Positions 35,162-43,911 of a stretch of 64,000 nt of DNA are shown one piece after another. Location: positions 2,232,001 to 2,296,000 of the forward strand of contig OW818680.1 of NCBI GenBank assembly GCA_942493055.1, in the 5' to 3' direction. Each line of letters opens with the position of its first letter. Position 1 is the first letter of the stretch. The notes below the pieces were generated by a model. The model was not told where the DNA came from. It saw nothing but the letters and a program-made list of their open reading frames with translations, and did no database searches. The stretch comes from CAIZQW01 sp942493055 (GTDB lineage Bacteria; Verrucomicrobiota; Kiritimatiellia; RFP12; UBA1067). The position numbers were made by a program, and so were the translations under genes.

Positions 35162-36643
35162 ATGGGTGGATTTTTTGGCGTGGTCTCTAAGCAAGATTGT
35201 GTAGCAGATCTATTTTTCGGAACCGATTACCATTCCCATCTCGGCACCATGCGCGGCGGGCTGGCGGTTCTCTCGCCCAAGGGGTTCCAGCGCGCGATTC
35301 ATGATATTTCAAACTCGCAGTTCCGGACTAAGTTCGAAAACGATTTCAAGCGCTTTGAGGGAACCGCAGGCGTTGGCGTCATCAGCGACAACGAAGACCA
35401 GCCCCTCTTGATTGCCTCGCACCTGGGCGTCTATGCGATCGTCACGGTGGGTGTCATTACGAATCTGAATGAGCTCGTCCAGGAGATGTTCAACTCCCAC
35501 TCCGCCCATTTTTCGGAGATGAGCCAAAGCGGCGTAAATCCGACCGAACTGGTCGCCATGCTGATTAACACGCAGGAGACCTTTGAGCAGGGCGTACAGT
35601 ATGCCCAGTTGAAGATCAGGGGCTCATGCTCTATGTTGATCCTGACCACAGCCGGAACGCTTTACGCTATTCGCGACCGGTATGGGCGCACACCCATTGT
35701 CATCGGCCAAAAGGAGGATGCCGTCGCCGTCGCCATGGAGTCCAGCAGCTTTCCTAACCTCGGCTATACCACCCGCCGCGACCTGGGCGCCGGCGAAATG
35801 GTCCGCTGCGACCCGGAGGGCGTCACCACGCTGATCAAGCCTGGAAAAGAAAAGGCCATCTGCGCCTTCCTCTGGGTCTATTTCGGGTATCCCGCCTCTT
35901 CGTATGAAGGGAAGAACGTCGAAGTCTCGCGTTACCATTGCGGCGCTGCCTTGGCCCGGGCCAATCCGGTCGACGCTGACTCCGTGGGCGGCGTCCCGGA
36001 CTCCGGCGTGGGCCATGCGCTGGGCTATGCAGCCGAGGCCGGCATCCACTATGCCCGCCCCTTTGTCAAGTATACGCCGACCTGGCCCCGCAGCTTCATG
36101 CCGCCAGACCAGAAACAGCGCGAATTGATCGCCCTCATGAAACTGATCCCCGTCCCTGAACTGATTAAAGGCAAGCGCCTGATCTTCTGCGATGACTCCA
36201 TCGTCCGCGGCACGCAACTCCGCGATCAGGTCAAGCGTCTTTATGACGAGGGCGCCAAGGAGATCCACATGCGCATCGCCTGCCCCCCCCTGCTCTATCA
36301 GTGCAAATTCCTGAACTTCTCGCGCTCCAGAAGCGAAATGGACCTGGCGACCCGCCGAACCATCCGCGAAATCGAGGGCGACAATGCAGACATCTCCGCC
36401 TATCGCAACCAAGACGGCCCGCAATACCGCGAAATGGTCGGCCGCATTGAAAAGCGCCTGGGGCTGTCGTCACTCGCCTATCAGCGCCTCGACGACCTGG
36501 TCCAGGCCATCCAGGTCCCCAAGGATCAGCTCTGCACCTACTGTTTCACGGGCGAGGACATCGCCAAGCCCAACGGTTGCCAGCAAGGGTGCTCCCGCTG
36601 CGCCGCGCCGTGCACGTCAAAGTTGATTCCCGTAAGGAGTTGA
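35162..36643 (+). CDS. PurF-like amidophosphoribosyltransferase lacking the glutaminase cysteine
   Basis: 493 residues with the PurF arrangement: an N-terminal Ntn-type domain and a C-terminal phosphoribosyltransferase domain with the PRPP loop FCDDSIVRGTQL. The family nucleophile is Cys2 (MCGIFG), but here the protein begins MGGFFGVVS, so glutamine-dependent chemistry at the usual site is not expected. Other blocks (HSHLGTMRGG, RDRYGRTP, GIPDSG-type, KYTPTWPRSF) match a PurF subfamily, found in Bacteroidetes and others, that also starts MGGFFG. The C-terminus has cysteine-rich CTYCFTG and CQQGCSRCAAPC, possibly an Fe-S or zinc site. ATG 35162 follows a GAGG-type SD. It may use ammonia or have another role. 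Confidence 0.8.
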   Translation: MGGFFGVVSKQDCVADLFFGTDYHSHLGTMRGGLAVLSPKGFQRAIHDISNSQFRTKFENDFKRFEGTAGVGVISDNEDQPLLIASHLGVYAIVTVGVITNLNELVQEMFNSHSAHFSEMSQSGVNPTELVAMLINTQETFEQGVQYAQLKIRGSCSMLILTTAGTLYAIRDRYGRTPIVIGQKEDAVAVAMESSSFPNLGYTTRRDLGAGEMVRCDPEGVTTLIKPGKEKAICAFLWVYFGYPASSYEGKNVEVSRYHCGAALARANPVDADSVGGVPDSGVGHALGYAAEAGIHYARPFVKYTPTWPRSFMPPDQKQRELIALMKLIPVPELIKGKRLIFCDDSIVRGTQLRDQVKRLYDEGAKEIHMRIACPPLLYQCKFLNFSRSRSEMDLATRRTIREIEGDNADISAYRNQDGPQYREMVGRIEKRLGLSSLAYQRLDDLVQAIQVPKDQLCTYCFTGEDIAKPNGCQQGCSRCAAPCTSKLIPVRS

Positions 36644-36652
36644 GCCCCTTTT

Positions 36653-38368
36653 ATGGACAAGCAGCATTTAGAGCGGTGCTCCTCGGCCGTTACCCTTTCA
36701 GACATGGAGGTGTTCGTCTTTCCGGAGCTGATGTACAGCCTCGTGCTGGCCAATATCATGTCGCCCTGCCTGTGGCGCTGGCGCGAAGACCCCTGGTTCC
36801 ACGGCATCCGCAAGCTGAAGCCCTATCGCAGGCTTCAGCGCCTGAAGCAGTACATAATGGACCACTACGTCTTCAACCTCGACTTGGAGACGTGGGGGCT
36901 CACCAACCAGGCACGCGAACTCGGACGCTTCTCCAGTTTTCTCTCGCCGGAGGTCATTGCGCAATCCAACGCCCTCTTCGGCTACACCGGCGATGCCTAT
37001 TACTTCGATATCGACATCCGGACGCACTTCGGCCTCGACACCTACACCTCCGACGTCATCCCGTACTGGAAGACGGAAACCATCGAAGCCATGGACGCCT
37101 TTAAGTATCGCGAAAACTTCGTGGCCGGCGCCGGCGAGTGCGTGTCGCTCGCGGCGCTCTATGCAGCGGCCCTCTTCGTTGTCGCCGGCATCCCGCTTGA
37201 AAAGATCTTCCTGATGGCCACCCCGTTGCACTCGCAGAACTTTATCGACGAGGCAGAAGGCATCCTGATCAACAACCGCCGCCTGGTGACCAAGGCCATG
37301 TGGTTCAACGGCACGCAAATTTCAGGACAGGCTCGGCGCGCCCTTGAAAACGAGCGCGTCACCATTGTCGCGCATCACACAGGCTTCATTCACACGCTCT
37401 ATCCGCGGGCAACGATTCAGCGTAACGCCTTCGACCGCTTTTCCACCCAGCTACGCGCCTATCTTAAAACCCCGCTGACCCCTGAGGTTCTCGGAAACTT
37501 CCTGCGCCAAAACCCGAAGGTCCGCAACTGCTTTGTGCTGCGCTGGCCCGTCAATGGCATCAACCGCTATTTACTCCTCGAACAGGCGTTCCGCTTTGAA
37601 CAGGACAGCACCTACAAAGTCACTGACGACACGCGTGCCAGGCTGATGGAGACCATTCCGCCGGAGACCTTCTCAGCAGGACACATGCCATGCAAGGTCG
37701 TGCTGAACGACATTGAAGATTTTGTGCGCGCACACGACTTGAACCTTGAGAATCCCGCAGACATCGAAGCCCTGAAACAGGCCATCGGCGATGCCTGCAT
37801 GAGCGCGGACGAGATCGTCCGGCAATTGATCCGTTTCTGCGATACAGACCCGCGCCTCCCCGATGCCGCAGCCGCGACCTTTGACACGAGCGAGCCTGCC
37901 ATTCCGCTGACCCCCGGCATGACACGCGAGGAAACCATAGCCTGTGTCGAAGCGCTTCGCAACCACAACGTGACCGCTGACATGGCCTTCTATGCGTTTC
38001 GCGATCTTTCGCGCACGCGCCTCGAACCCTTTATGCTGGCAGCGCTGGAGCGCAACCCCGTCTGCCTGACAGGCTCAACAGCCATGAACGAGGAGGCGCT
38101 TATCGAACACGTGACAGCCTGGCCGAATGAGTCGATTTATGAAGGGGCGACGCGACTGGCCCAGCCCGACGAGGTCTGGAACTTCAAGCACGGCGACGGC
38201 CTGGAAAAAGCCATCCTCCTCGCCTCCGTCCTGCACAACCGTGGCGTTGCCGGACTACGCGTGACGCGCGTTGCAGACACCGCATGCGTGCAGACCGCGG
38301 AGAGCCGCACGCTCTGCGCCTGGCCCTCCATCAAAATGCACGACGGCTTTTCGATCCAGATCAGCTGA
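36653..38368 (+). CDS. Transglutaminase-like cysteine-protease-fold protein, function unknown
   Basis: 571 residues, no signal peptide. The middle contains GAGECVSLAALYAAAL with Cys163, followed by LMATPLHSQNFID with His193 and a strand ILINNRRLV. This order (Cys, His, then Asp/Asn on a strand) is the transglutaminase-like pattern. The rest shows no family I recognise. It starts 9 bases after the PurF-like gene with AAGGAG upstream, so the two form an operon. Whether it acts on that protein or on a peptide is not known. It converges with the minus-strand gene ending at 38399. Confidence 0.6.
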   Translation: MDKQHLERCSSAVTLSDMEVFVFPELMYSLVLANIMSPCLWRWREDPWFHGIRKLKPYRRLQRLKQYIMDHYVFNLDLETWGLTNQARELGRFSSFLSPEVIAQSNALFGYTGDAYYFDIDIRTHFGLDTYTSDVIPYWKTETIEAMDAFKYRENFVAGAGECVSLAALYAAALFVVAGIPLEKIFLMATPLHSQNFIDEAEGILINNRRLVTKAMWFNGTQISGQARRALENERVTIVAHHTGFIHTLYPRATIQRNAFDRFSTQLRAYLKTPLTPEVLGNFLRQNPKVRNCFVLRWPVNGINRYLLLEQAFRFEQDSTYKVTDDTRARLMETIPPETFSAGHMPCKVVLNDIEDFVRAHDLNLENPADIEALKQAIGDACMSADEIVRQLIRFCDTDPRLPDAAAATFDTSEPAIPLTPGMTREETIACVEALRNHNVTADMAFYAFRDLSRTRLEPFMLAALERNPVCLTGSTAMNEEALIEHVTAWPNESIYEGATRLAQPDEVWNFKHGDGLEKAILLASVLHNRGVAGLRVTRVADTACVQTAESRTLCAWPSIKMHDGFSIQIS

Positions 38369-38398
38369 TCACCTAGAAGACCGCGCACGCAACCCCCA

Positions 38399-40984
38399 TT
38401 ACTTGCGGAACGTATTGCGGACACGGCGGGAAGTCAAAAAATAGGGAATCCAGATGCAGCAGGCAACAACCGAACGATTCACTTCCCGTGCCATTTGCCC
38501 GGCCTTGTTTTTTATTTCAACTGCAGGGATCTGCAGAGCCAGGGCATTGTCAACGCAGACCATCAGCATGCTCGACACATACAGAAGAATCATGAAGCGC
38601 GGAAAACTGGCACGATGCCGCAGGAGAAGGACGCAACAAAGCGTGATCAAAGCAAGCTGAAAACTGTTTCCGAGGATCTCAAGCAACAGGGTTGGGGACC
38701 ATAAAACGTGGTACGCAGAGTTCCCGGGCATGGTTAATGCTCGCCAAGCATTTAAGTCAAAGCAAAAACGTAACTGGATAAGTCCGGACAGCACAATACA
38801 CAGGCTTCCTGCCAAACCGATACAAGGCAATATCAACCAACCTCCCACACCATGCAGGGCGGGCCCTGGCTGAACCTCTAGAACTGCGGGAAGCGGAGGA
38901 GGCGTTGGCGCATATCGATACCCGACGATCCACAGCACCCCAAGGAGGCCACACCAGAAAAACATCAGGCTCGCAAGCGCCCAATTAAATCCGACGACTG
39001 GTTTAGCACCCACGTCTTTCGAAACATAGTAGTCCAGCGACTGTGCAATCTCCCGCCTGAGTTTTAAGTGCTCAGCTACCTTGGCAAGCGGCACGTTATT
39101 TGATTTTGTTTGCAACTGATAATGCAACGCCAGAACCTTGTTTGAGTAGGACGAGGTGGAGGTGAAGCAGAGATAGGGATCCTGGAGGGTTTCGTGTACC
39201 AGATTAACACCCCACTCCTCCGGCAGCAGAACCTCGATGGTCTGCTTGATGTCCATCGGATAAGGCAACCCGAGCGGTGTTTTACGCAGAACCGTTGCTG
39301 GTTGTTTCACATAGACTTCGAGCTCCTGCGCATTGAACGTGACTTTCGTGCTGTTCGTCTCGCCAGGATCAGGCTGCCAAATATTACGGATCTTATAATA
39401 CTCGGTTGTGGCAATCCTATTGCTGTCTGCATCATCTTCAACCATAACAGCCTTGGCCTGCTCCACTTCAGCGAAGCGCTGCGCATAGTAGTTCAGCAGA
39501 TAACGCTCCCAATCCGTCCGTGAGTTATTCGCGAAGCGCTCGCGACACTGCTCGGCATCCCGACCGTAAAAATGCGTTCGGACCGTCAGCGTGGCTACAC
39601 CCTTTGTGTCCCGGAGATCAAACTGTTCGTGAATATCGGTAAGAGAGCTTCTGGCATTAGCCCCGTCCAAGGGCTGGAGATCCGTGGTAGTAGCCGCAAC
39701 GACGAGCGACTTTCCGTAGGGCGGCAGGTAACGCTTCTGTAAGGGCCCCCGTTGATTCGTGCGTGTTGGATCCATCCAAAGCTGCTTTCCCTCTATGCGT
39801 GCGACAGCAATCGCATGGTTGAAGGCTCGTGGCGACGGCAACTCATCTGGAGCGTGCGCGCGCGCAAACACATTGACCAGTGCCGGATGCGCGTCAATTC
39901 CGAGATTATCCAGCAAGGCACAAAGAAGGGCTGACTTATCCTTACAGTCTCCGAAGCGACGCTGCAAGACCAGCGCCGGAGGGTTAGGCCGGTGAGAACC
40001 AGCGCCCAGCTCGAGTCCAAAATAGCGAATCTCGTTCTGGACAAAATCAAGGGCGGCGGCAGCACGCGCACCTTCCGATTCCAGCTTACGCCACACCGCC
40101 AACTGCGGGACAATCGTCTGATCCACGCTGTTCGTCACGCGGAAACATGAGACTGCCCAATGCGCCACCTCCGACCAAGAGCCATATTCGCTAAGGACGA
40201 TCTCGGGCATGGGCTTGTACCAGACGGGGGCGTCGCCCTCCAAATGAACAGGCGGAATATTCGTCTGATCCCAAAGCCATTCACGCACGCCCTGCCTCAG
40301 ACACTCAGCAGGCTCGGGGATACTTCTCTCGCTCAACTGCCTATAAAGCTTCCGGTTCTCCGGCATCAGGACACGGAGTCGCTGACGCGCGAGCGGAACT
40401 GACCACTGGGAAACAAAGGTGCCGCTGTAGCGTCCCTCAAAAACAGGATTTTCCCCCACGACGGTATAGGCATACTCGAGAACGTCACCGATCCGCACGT
40501 CCTCAATCACGGCCAGCAATGTCGTCCGTCCGTCCAGCAGTTGTATCTCTAAATTATTTTCCCGCTGAAGCACCCTGAACGCCCCCTCCTTAAGGCAGTT
40601 CACGATTTGCGTGCCACGCAACAGCCGAAGGCGATGGAAGACAACCGACTGGAAAGAAGGGTCATACGCGATTTCAACGGAGGCGTTTTCACGAATCCCG
40701 GCCTCCGTCTGGAAACGAAATGCATAGTGGAAGTAGGTCGCATTTGTCTGGCTCAGGTTGACCTGGTTATCAACCAGGAGATGCAGCACGCCATCCTTGA
40801 TCATTTCGCTTGTGGCCACGGCCTCATCCACAACAACCGTCACAGGAGCTGCCCATTCAGGATCAGGCGCGAAGCTGACGTGAGGAGGAAGGCTCCCGCC
40901 CACTGTGGCACCTGAGCCTGGCAAGGCACAGGCAACCATAAGGGAGCTGACCACAATGAACAGAGAGGGAGCGTATTTATACAT
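38399..40984 (-). CDS. DUF3857/transglutaminase-domain membrane protein
   Basis: 861 residues from ATG 40984, preceded by AAGGAG. An in-frame extension to 41062 would overlap the kinase gene and is rejected. The N-terminus has a hydrophobic export signal (LFIVVSSLMVACALPG). The first part is DUF3857-like. Next is a transglutaminase core with Cys in RRFGDCKDKSALLCALL, His in AFNHAIAV and Asp in LWMDPTRTN. The C-terminal about 230 residues contain several membrane helices (around LMFFWCGLLGVLWIVG and LALITLCCVLLL), which is unusual for the family and suggests membrane anchoring with the core outside. It lies 52 bases downstream of the kinase on the same strand. Confidence 0.8.
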   Translation of the reverse strand: MYKYAPSLFIVVSSLMVACALPGSGATVGGSLPPHVSFAPDPEWAAPVTVVVDEAVATSEMIKDGVLHLLVDNQVNLSQTNATYFHYAFRFQTEAGIRENASVEIAYDPSFQSVVFHRLRLLRGTQIVNCLKEGAFRVLQRENNLEIQLLDGRTTLLAVIEDVRIGDVLEYAYTVVGENPVFEGRYSGTFVSQWSVPLARQRLRVLMPENRKLYRQLSERSIPEPAECLRQGVREWLWDQTNIPPVHLEGDAPVWYKPMPEIVLSEYGSWSEVAHWAVSCFRVTNSVDQTIVPQLAVWRKLESEGARAAAALDFVQNEIRYFGLELGAGSHRPNPPALVLQRRFGDCKDKSALLCALLDNLGIDAHPALVNVFARAHAPDELPSPRAFNHAIAVARIEGKQLWMDPTRTNQRGPLQKRYLPPYGKSLVVAATTTDLQPLDGANARSSLTDIHEQFDLRDTKGVATLTVRTHFYGRDAEQCRERFANNSRTDWERYLLNYYAQRFAEVEQAKAVMVEDDADSNRIATTEYYKIRNIWQPDPGETNSTKVTFNAQELEVYVKQPATVLRKTPLGLPYPMDIKQTIEVLLPEEWGVNLVHETLQDPYLCFTSTSSYSNKVLALHYQLQTKSNNVPLAKVAEHLKLRREIAQSLDYYVSKDVGAKPVVGFNWALASLMFFWCGLLGVLWIVGYRYAPTPPPLPAVLEVQPGPALHGVGGWLILPCIGLAGSLCIVLSGLIQLRFCFDLNAWRALTMPGNSAYHVLWSPTLLLEILGNSFQLALITLCCVLLLRHRASFPRFMILLYVSSMLMVCVDNALALQIPAVEIKNKAGQMAREVNRSVVACCIWIPYFLTSRRVRNTFRK

Positions 40985-41036
40985 TCGTTTTGCCTCTCCT
41001 TGCAGACAGGGTGATGAGCGGTAATCGCTGAGCGCG

Positions 41037-41936
41037 CTAGCCCTTTTGCATGGAACTGCCATAGTCCGGCAGGGCGATCCAGTCGATGGGATGGTTGTGA
41101 TGGATCGAGTGGAGATCGCGCAGGACCTCCTTCCAGTCCTGATAGCGGTTCTCCGGGCTCTTCGCCAGCATACGCTCCAGCAGGGTCACGACCGACATCT
41201 TGATGTGCGGCACAAAGATGCGCGGATCAGGCCCTTGGTTCTGTCCGACATGCGCACGCATCATATTTTCATCGTCCAGCCCAATAAAGAGGGTGCGGCC
41301 TGTGATCAGGTGGTACAGCGTGGCCCCGAGCGAATAGATGTCGGAACGGCAGTCCAGATGGGTCGTGCCATAAATCTGCTCCGGCGACATATAGGCGGGC
41401 GTCCCCCAGATATCATCGCTGATCCGGGTTGTGTCCTTCATCCGTGAAAAGGTCTTGCACAGTCCAAGGTCAGTCACCTTCACCGTGCCATCCGCATCGG
41501 CCATAATATTGTCAGGCTTGATGTCACAATGCACCATCTCATGAAAACTCCAAGCATAATCCAAGGCCACGGCCACACTTTCCGCAATGATCAGGGCATC
41601 CTCAACCGGCATGCTCCGCTTGCGGCGCAGCCAATCGCCCATGGTATACCCTTCGACCAACTCCATCACGAAGTAGCAGGAGCCATTTGAAAAATTCGCA
41701 TCATAGACCTGCACAATATTGGGATGCTTGAGCTGGGCAGCGGTGCGGGCTTCCTGACGGAATTGTTTCAAGTCCTCTTCCGTCCCCACGAACGAGGAGG
41801 AGAGAATTTTGACGGCAACCAGGCGGTCGAGCGAAATCTGACGCGCTTTCCAGACAGCGGCCATGCCGCCTTTGCCCAGCAATCCAAGAATTTCGAAATT
41901 GGGCAGATTAACGGACGGTTGAACAATTTCACTCAT
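41037..41936 (-). CDS. Ser/Thr protein kinase (PknB-like, soluble, non-RD)
   Basis: A 299-residue Hanks-type kinase domain with no membrane segment or sensor domain. Visible are the glycine loop LLGKGGMAAVWKA, the ATP lysine Lys43 in VAVKIL, the catalytic loop HCDIKPDN, VTDLGL in place of DFG, and GTPAYMSPEQ. In the catalytic loop the Arg of HRD is Cys, making it a non-RD kinase that may not need activation-loop phosphorylation. Its start overlaps the stop of the zinc-finger gene upstream by 4 bases (ATGA). Substrate unknown. Confidence 0.92.
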   Translation of the reverse strand: MSEIVQPSVNLPNFEILGLLGKGGMAAVWKARQISLDRLVAVKILSSSFVGTEEDLKQFRQEARTAAQLKHPNIVQVYDANFSNGSCYFVMELVEGYTMGDWLRRKRSMPVEDALIIAESVAVALDYAWSFHEMVHCDIKPDNIMADADGTVKVTDLGLCKTFSRMKDTTRISDDIWGTPAYMSPEQIYGTTHLDCRSDIYSLGATLYHLITGRTLFIGLDDENMMRAHVGQNQGPDPRIFVPHIKMSVVTLLERMLAKSPENRYQDWKEVLRDLHSIHHNHPIDWIALPDYGSSMQKG

Positions 41937-43090
41937 CGGGTTCGAGCTCCTTCACCACGGCAGTTTGTACATAACAGGGATCCCTCGCCCTTGCAATCCA
42001 CGCAGGGGGATCCCTTAATTTTTCCTTCACCTTTACAGCGTGTACATTCGGTGATGCCAACACCCAGGCAGCGTGTGCAGCGCACAGCCTGTCCGCTCCC
42101 GGAACAGGTCTTGCAGGCGACACTGCCCCGCGCATCGCATTTTTGACAACGGATCTCACCAATGCCGTAACAGCGCGGACAGATACCCTTGTCTTCCGCT
42201 GTATCATTCAGACGGACCTCTTTGCGTGTATTCTCCTGGGTCTTCGGCAGATCAATACGCCCATTCTTGCAGCCCGAATACGGACACTTGACCCAGCGTT
42301 CGCCCCTGCATGTCGTACACGTCATGGCGCCAATGCCCTGACAGTAATCACAGGGAGGGGAGAAACCCGTCATCACCAGCGCACGTTGCCTGGCGGTCAG
42401 CATCTTTTCCATCTCCGCCGGAATAAAGACACGGCCCAGCTTCGCTTCGCCGGCGAGCATCCGGCGCTGTTCATATTCCGTACGTCCGCGCAACAGGTCC
42501 GTCTTGATTTGATCCACATCGGCCATGCCGGTGAAGTCGCCCCTGCCGTTGCACATCGGGCAGACAGGCTCCACCAGCCTGTTCGTGGACTCCAGCTTCG
42601 TCTTATTCACGCCGCCAATGCGGACGGTGCTCTGCGACTTGGCCAGTTTGCCCCTGCCTTGGCAGACTTTGCACTTGATGATGCCGGCCTTGAGCTGGTT
42701 CATCGTGCGGTCGGTCCCGTTCATCAAGGCCGCATGGACCTCTTTTGGAAAACGTTCGCTCGGAACCAGCCGCGTCATGGCCATGGCGTTCTTGTAGTAC
42801 CAGTAGGCAATCGCAGGGTGCTCGTTCGTTTCAGCCTTACGGCCGAGACGGAAGTTCTCCTGGACCGTTGCAGCCGTCATTTTGGAAATTTCATCCGCCA
42901 CGTCAATCGCGGGAAGCTCCTCGCTGACAGGCTGCTCCTTCTTCGGTTTCGGCAGTTCCGCGTTACAGCGTGAACACTTCGTTTCGTTGGGCTTTGCTTC
43001 ACGGCCGCAGGACTTACAGATAATCAGTCCCTGCGCATAGACACCCACGGCCACGCACATCACCATCAGCGCCTGTAACCATGCTTTCAT
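41933..43090 (-). CDS. Exported cysteine-rich DnaJ-type zinc-finger repeat protein
   Basis: 385 residues with an N-terminal signal peptide (MKAWLQALMVMCVAVGVYA). A zinc-ribbon-like pair comes first (CKSCGREAKPNETKCSRCN). Many CxxCxGxG-type motifs follow, as in the DnaJ central zinc finger: CKVCQGRGK, CPMCNGRGD, CDYCQGIGA, CPRCYGIGE, CKTCSGSGQ, CTRCKGEGK, CTNCRGEG. No J domain is present. DnaJ-type fingers bind unfolded protein or redox partners, so a role in envelope protein folding is a guess. It is coupled by ATGA overlaps to both the rlmB-like gene upstream and the kinase downstream. Confidence 0.75.
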   Translation of the reverse strand: MKAWLQALMVMCVAVGVYAQGLIICKSCGREAKPNETKCSRCNAELPKPKKEQPVSEELPAIDVADEISKMTAATVQENFRLGRKAETNEHPAIAYWYYKNAMAMTRLVPSERFPKEVHAALMNGTDRTMNQLKAGIIKCKVCQGRGKLAKSQSTVRIGGVNKTKLESTNRLVEPVCPMCNGRGDFTGMADVDQIKTDLLRGRTEYEQRRMLAGEAKLGRVFIPAEMEKMLTARQRALVMTGFSPPCDYCQGIGAMTCTTCRGERWVKCPYSGCKNGRIDLPKTQENTRKEVRLNDTAEDKGICPRCYGIGEIRCQKCDARGSVACKTCSGSGQAVRCTRCLGVGITECTRCKGEGKIKGSPCVDCKGEGSLLCTNCRGEGARTR

Positions 43091-43911
43091 TTTTTTGCCC
43101 CCTTTGCTTGCTGTTGACGGACAATCTCATACAGTGCGATCCCCCCGGCCACGCCTGCATTTAACGAGGCTATTTTTCCCAGCATCGGCAGACACGCAAT
43201 AAAATCACACGACTCGCGCACGAGCCTCGAAATGCCGGCGCCCTCGCTCCCGACGACCAGTCCGATACGGCCCGAAAAATCAATCGCGGTATACGGTTTG
43301 GCATCCTCACCAAAATCAAGTCCGGTAATCCAGGCGCCAGCCTCCTGGACCTCCTTCATCGCGCGCACCAAGTTGACCACCTTTGCAACGCGCATGTGTT
43401 CTGCGGCTCCGGCTGAGGCGCGCACCACGCCCGGCGTGACGCCGGACGCGCGGTCTTCCGGCATGACGACCGCCGTCACCCCTGCCGCATCTGCCGTCCG
43501 CAACAGCGAACCGACATTCTGGGGGTCTTCAATATGATCCAGGAAGAGCACGATGGCATTGGCATCCTCCTTCACCGTATGAACGACCTGGTCCAGATCG
43601 ATATAGGGGAAGCCGCCCGTGCGGAGGGCGACGCCTTGATGATTGCCGCCGTCGCAAAGGTCATCCAGCGCTTCGCGCTCCAGGGTCTTGAAAGGAACGC
43701 CGCGCGCCAGCAGCAAGGAGCGGATTTCCGAGATCTCCGGCGCATCGCGCCCTTCAGCGGGCAGGACCGCCTCGTACAGGTGGCGCCGCTCAGACTTCAC
43801 GACCTCCAGCACAGGCCTGCGGCCATAAATCCAGTCGCCCCGGTCCGAAACAGGCACATGCCGTGGCGCGCCGACTTGAAAATCCTTATAGTGTTTGTTG
43901 CGGTGTTTCAC
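43087..43911 (-). CDS. rlmB: SpoU-family rRNA (guanosine-2'-O-)methyltransferase, RlmB-like
   Basis: 274 residues. An N-terminal substrate-binding domain (YGRRPVLEVVKS) is followed by the SPOUT methylase domain. All three SpoU motifs are seen: DHIEDPQNVGSLLRTADAAG, GLVVGSEGAGISRLV, and LPMLGKIASLNAGVAGGIALYE. This family methylates a ribose in rRNA or tRNA with S-adenosylmethionine; RlmB (23S G2251) is the closest known type by layout. In canonical members the third motif has SLNVS; here it is SLNAG. Its start overlaps the LpxC-like gene stop by 4 bases. Confidence 0.85.
   Translation of the reverse strand: MKHRNKHYKDFQVGAPRHVPVSDRGDWIYGRRPVLEVVKSERRHLYEAVLPAEGRDAPEISEIRSLLLARGVPFKTLEREALDDLCDGGNHQGVALRTGGFPYIDLDQVVHTVKEDANAIVLFLDHIEDPQNVGSLLRTADAAGVTAVVMPEDRASGVTPGVVRASAGAAEHMRVAKVVNLVRAMKEVQEAGAWITGLDFGEDAKPYTAIDFSGRIGLVVGSEGAGISRLVRESCDFIACLPMLGKIASLNAGVAGGIALYEIVRQQQAKGAKK

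Noticed and set aside
35624..36424. Minus-strand ORF of 266 codons opposite the PurF-like gene
   Set aside because: The PurF-like product is unmistakable on the plus strand; the minus ORF has no recognisable domain or SD.
40985..41062. N-terminal extension of the DUF3857 protein up to 41062
   Set aside because: It would overlap the kinase gene end; ATG 40984 has AAGGAG and begins an export signal.
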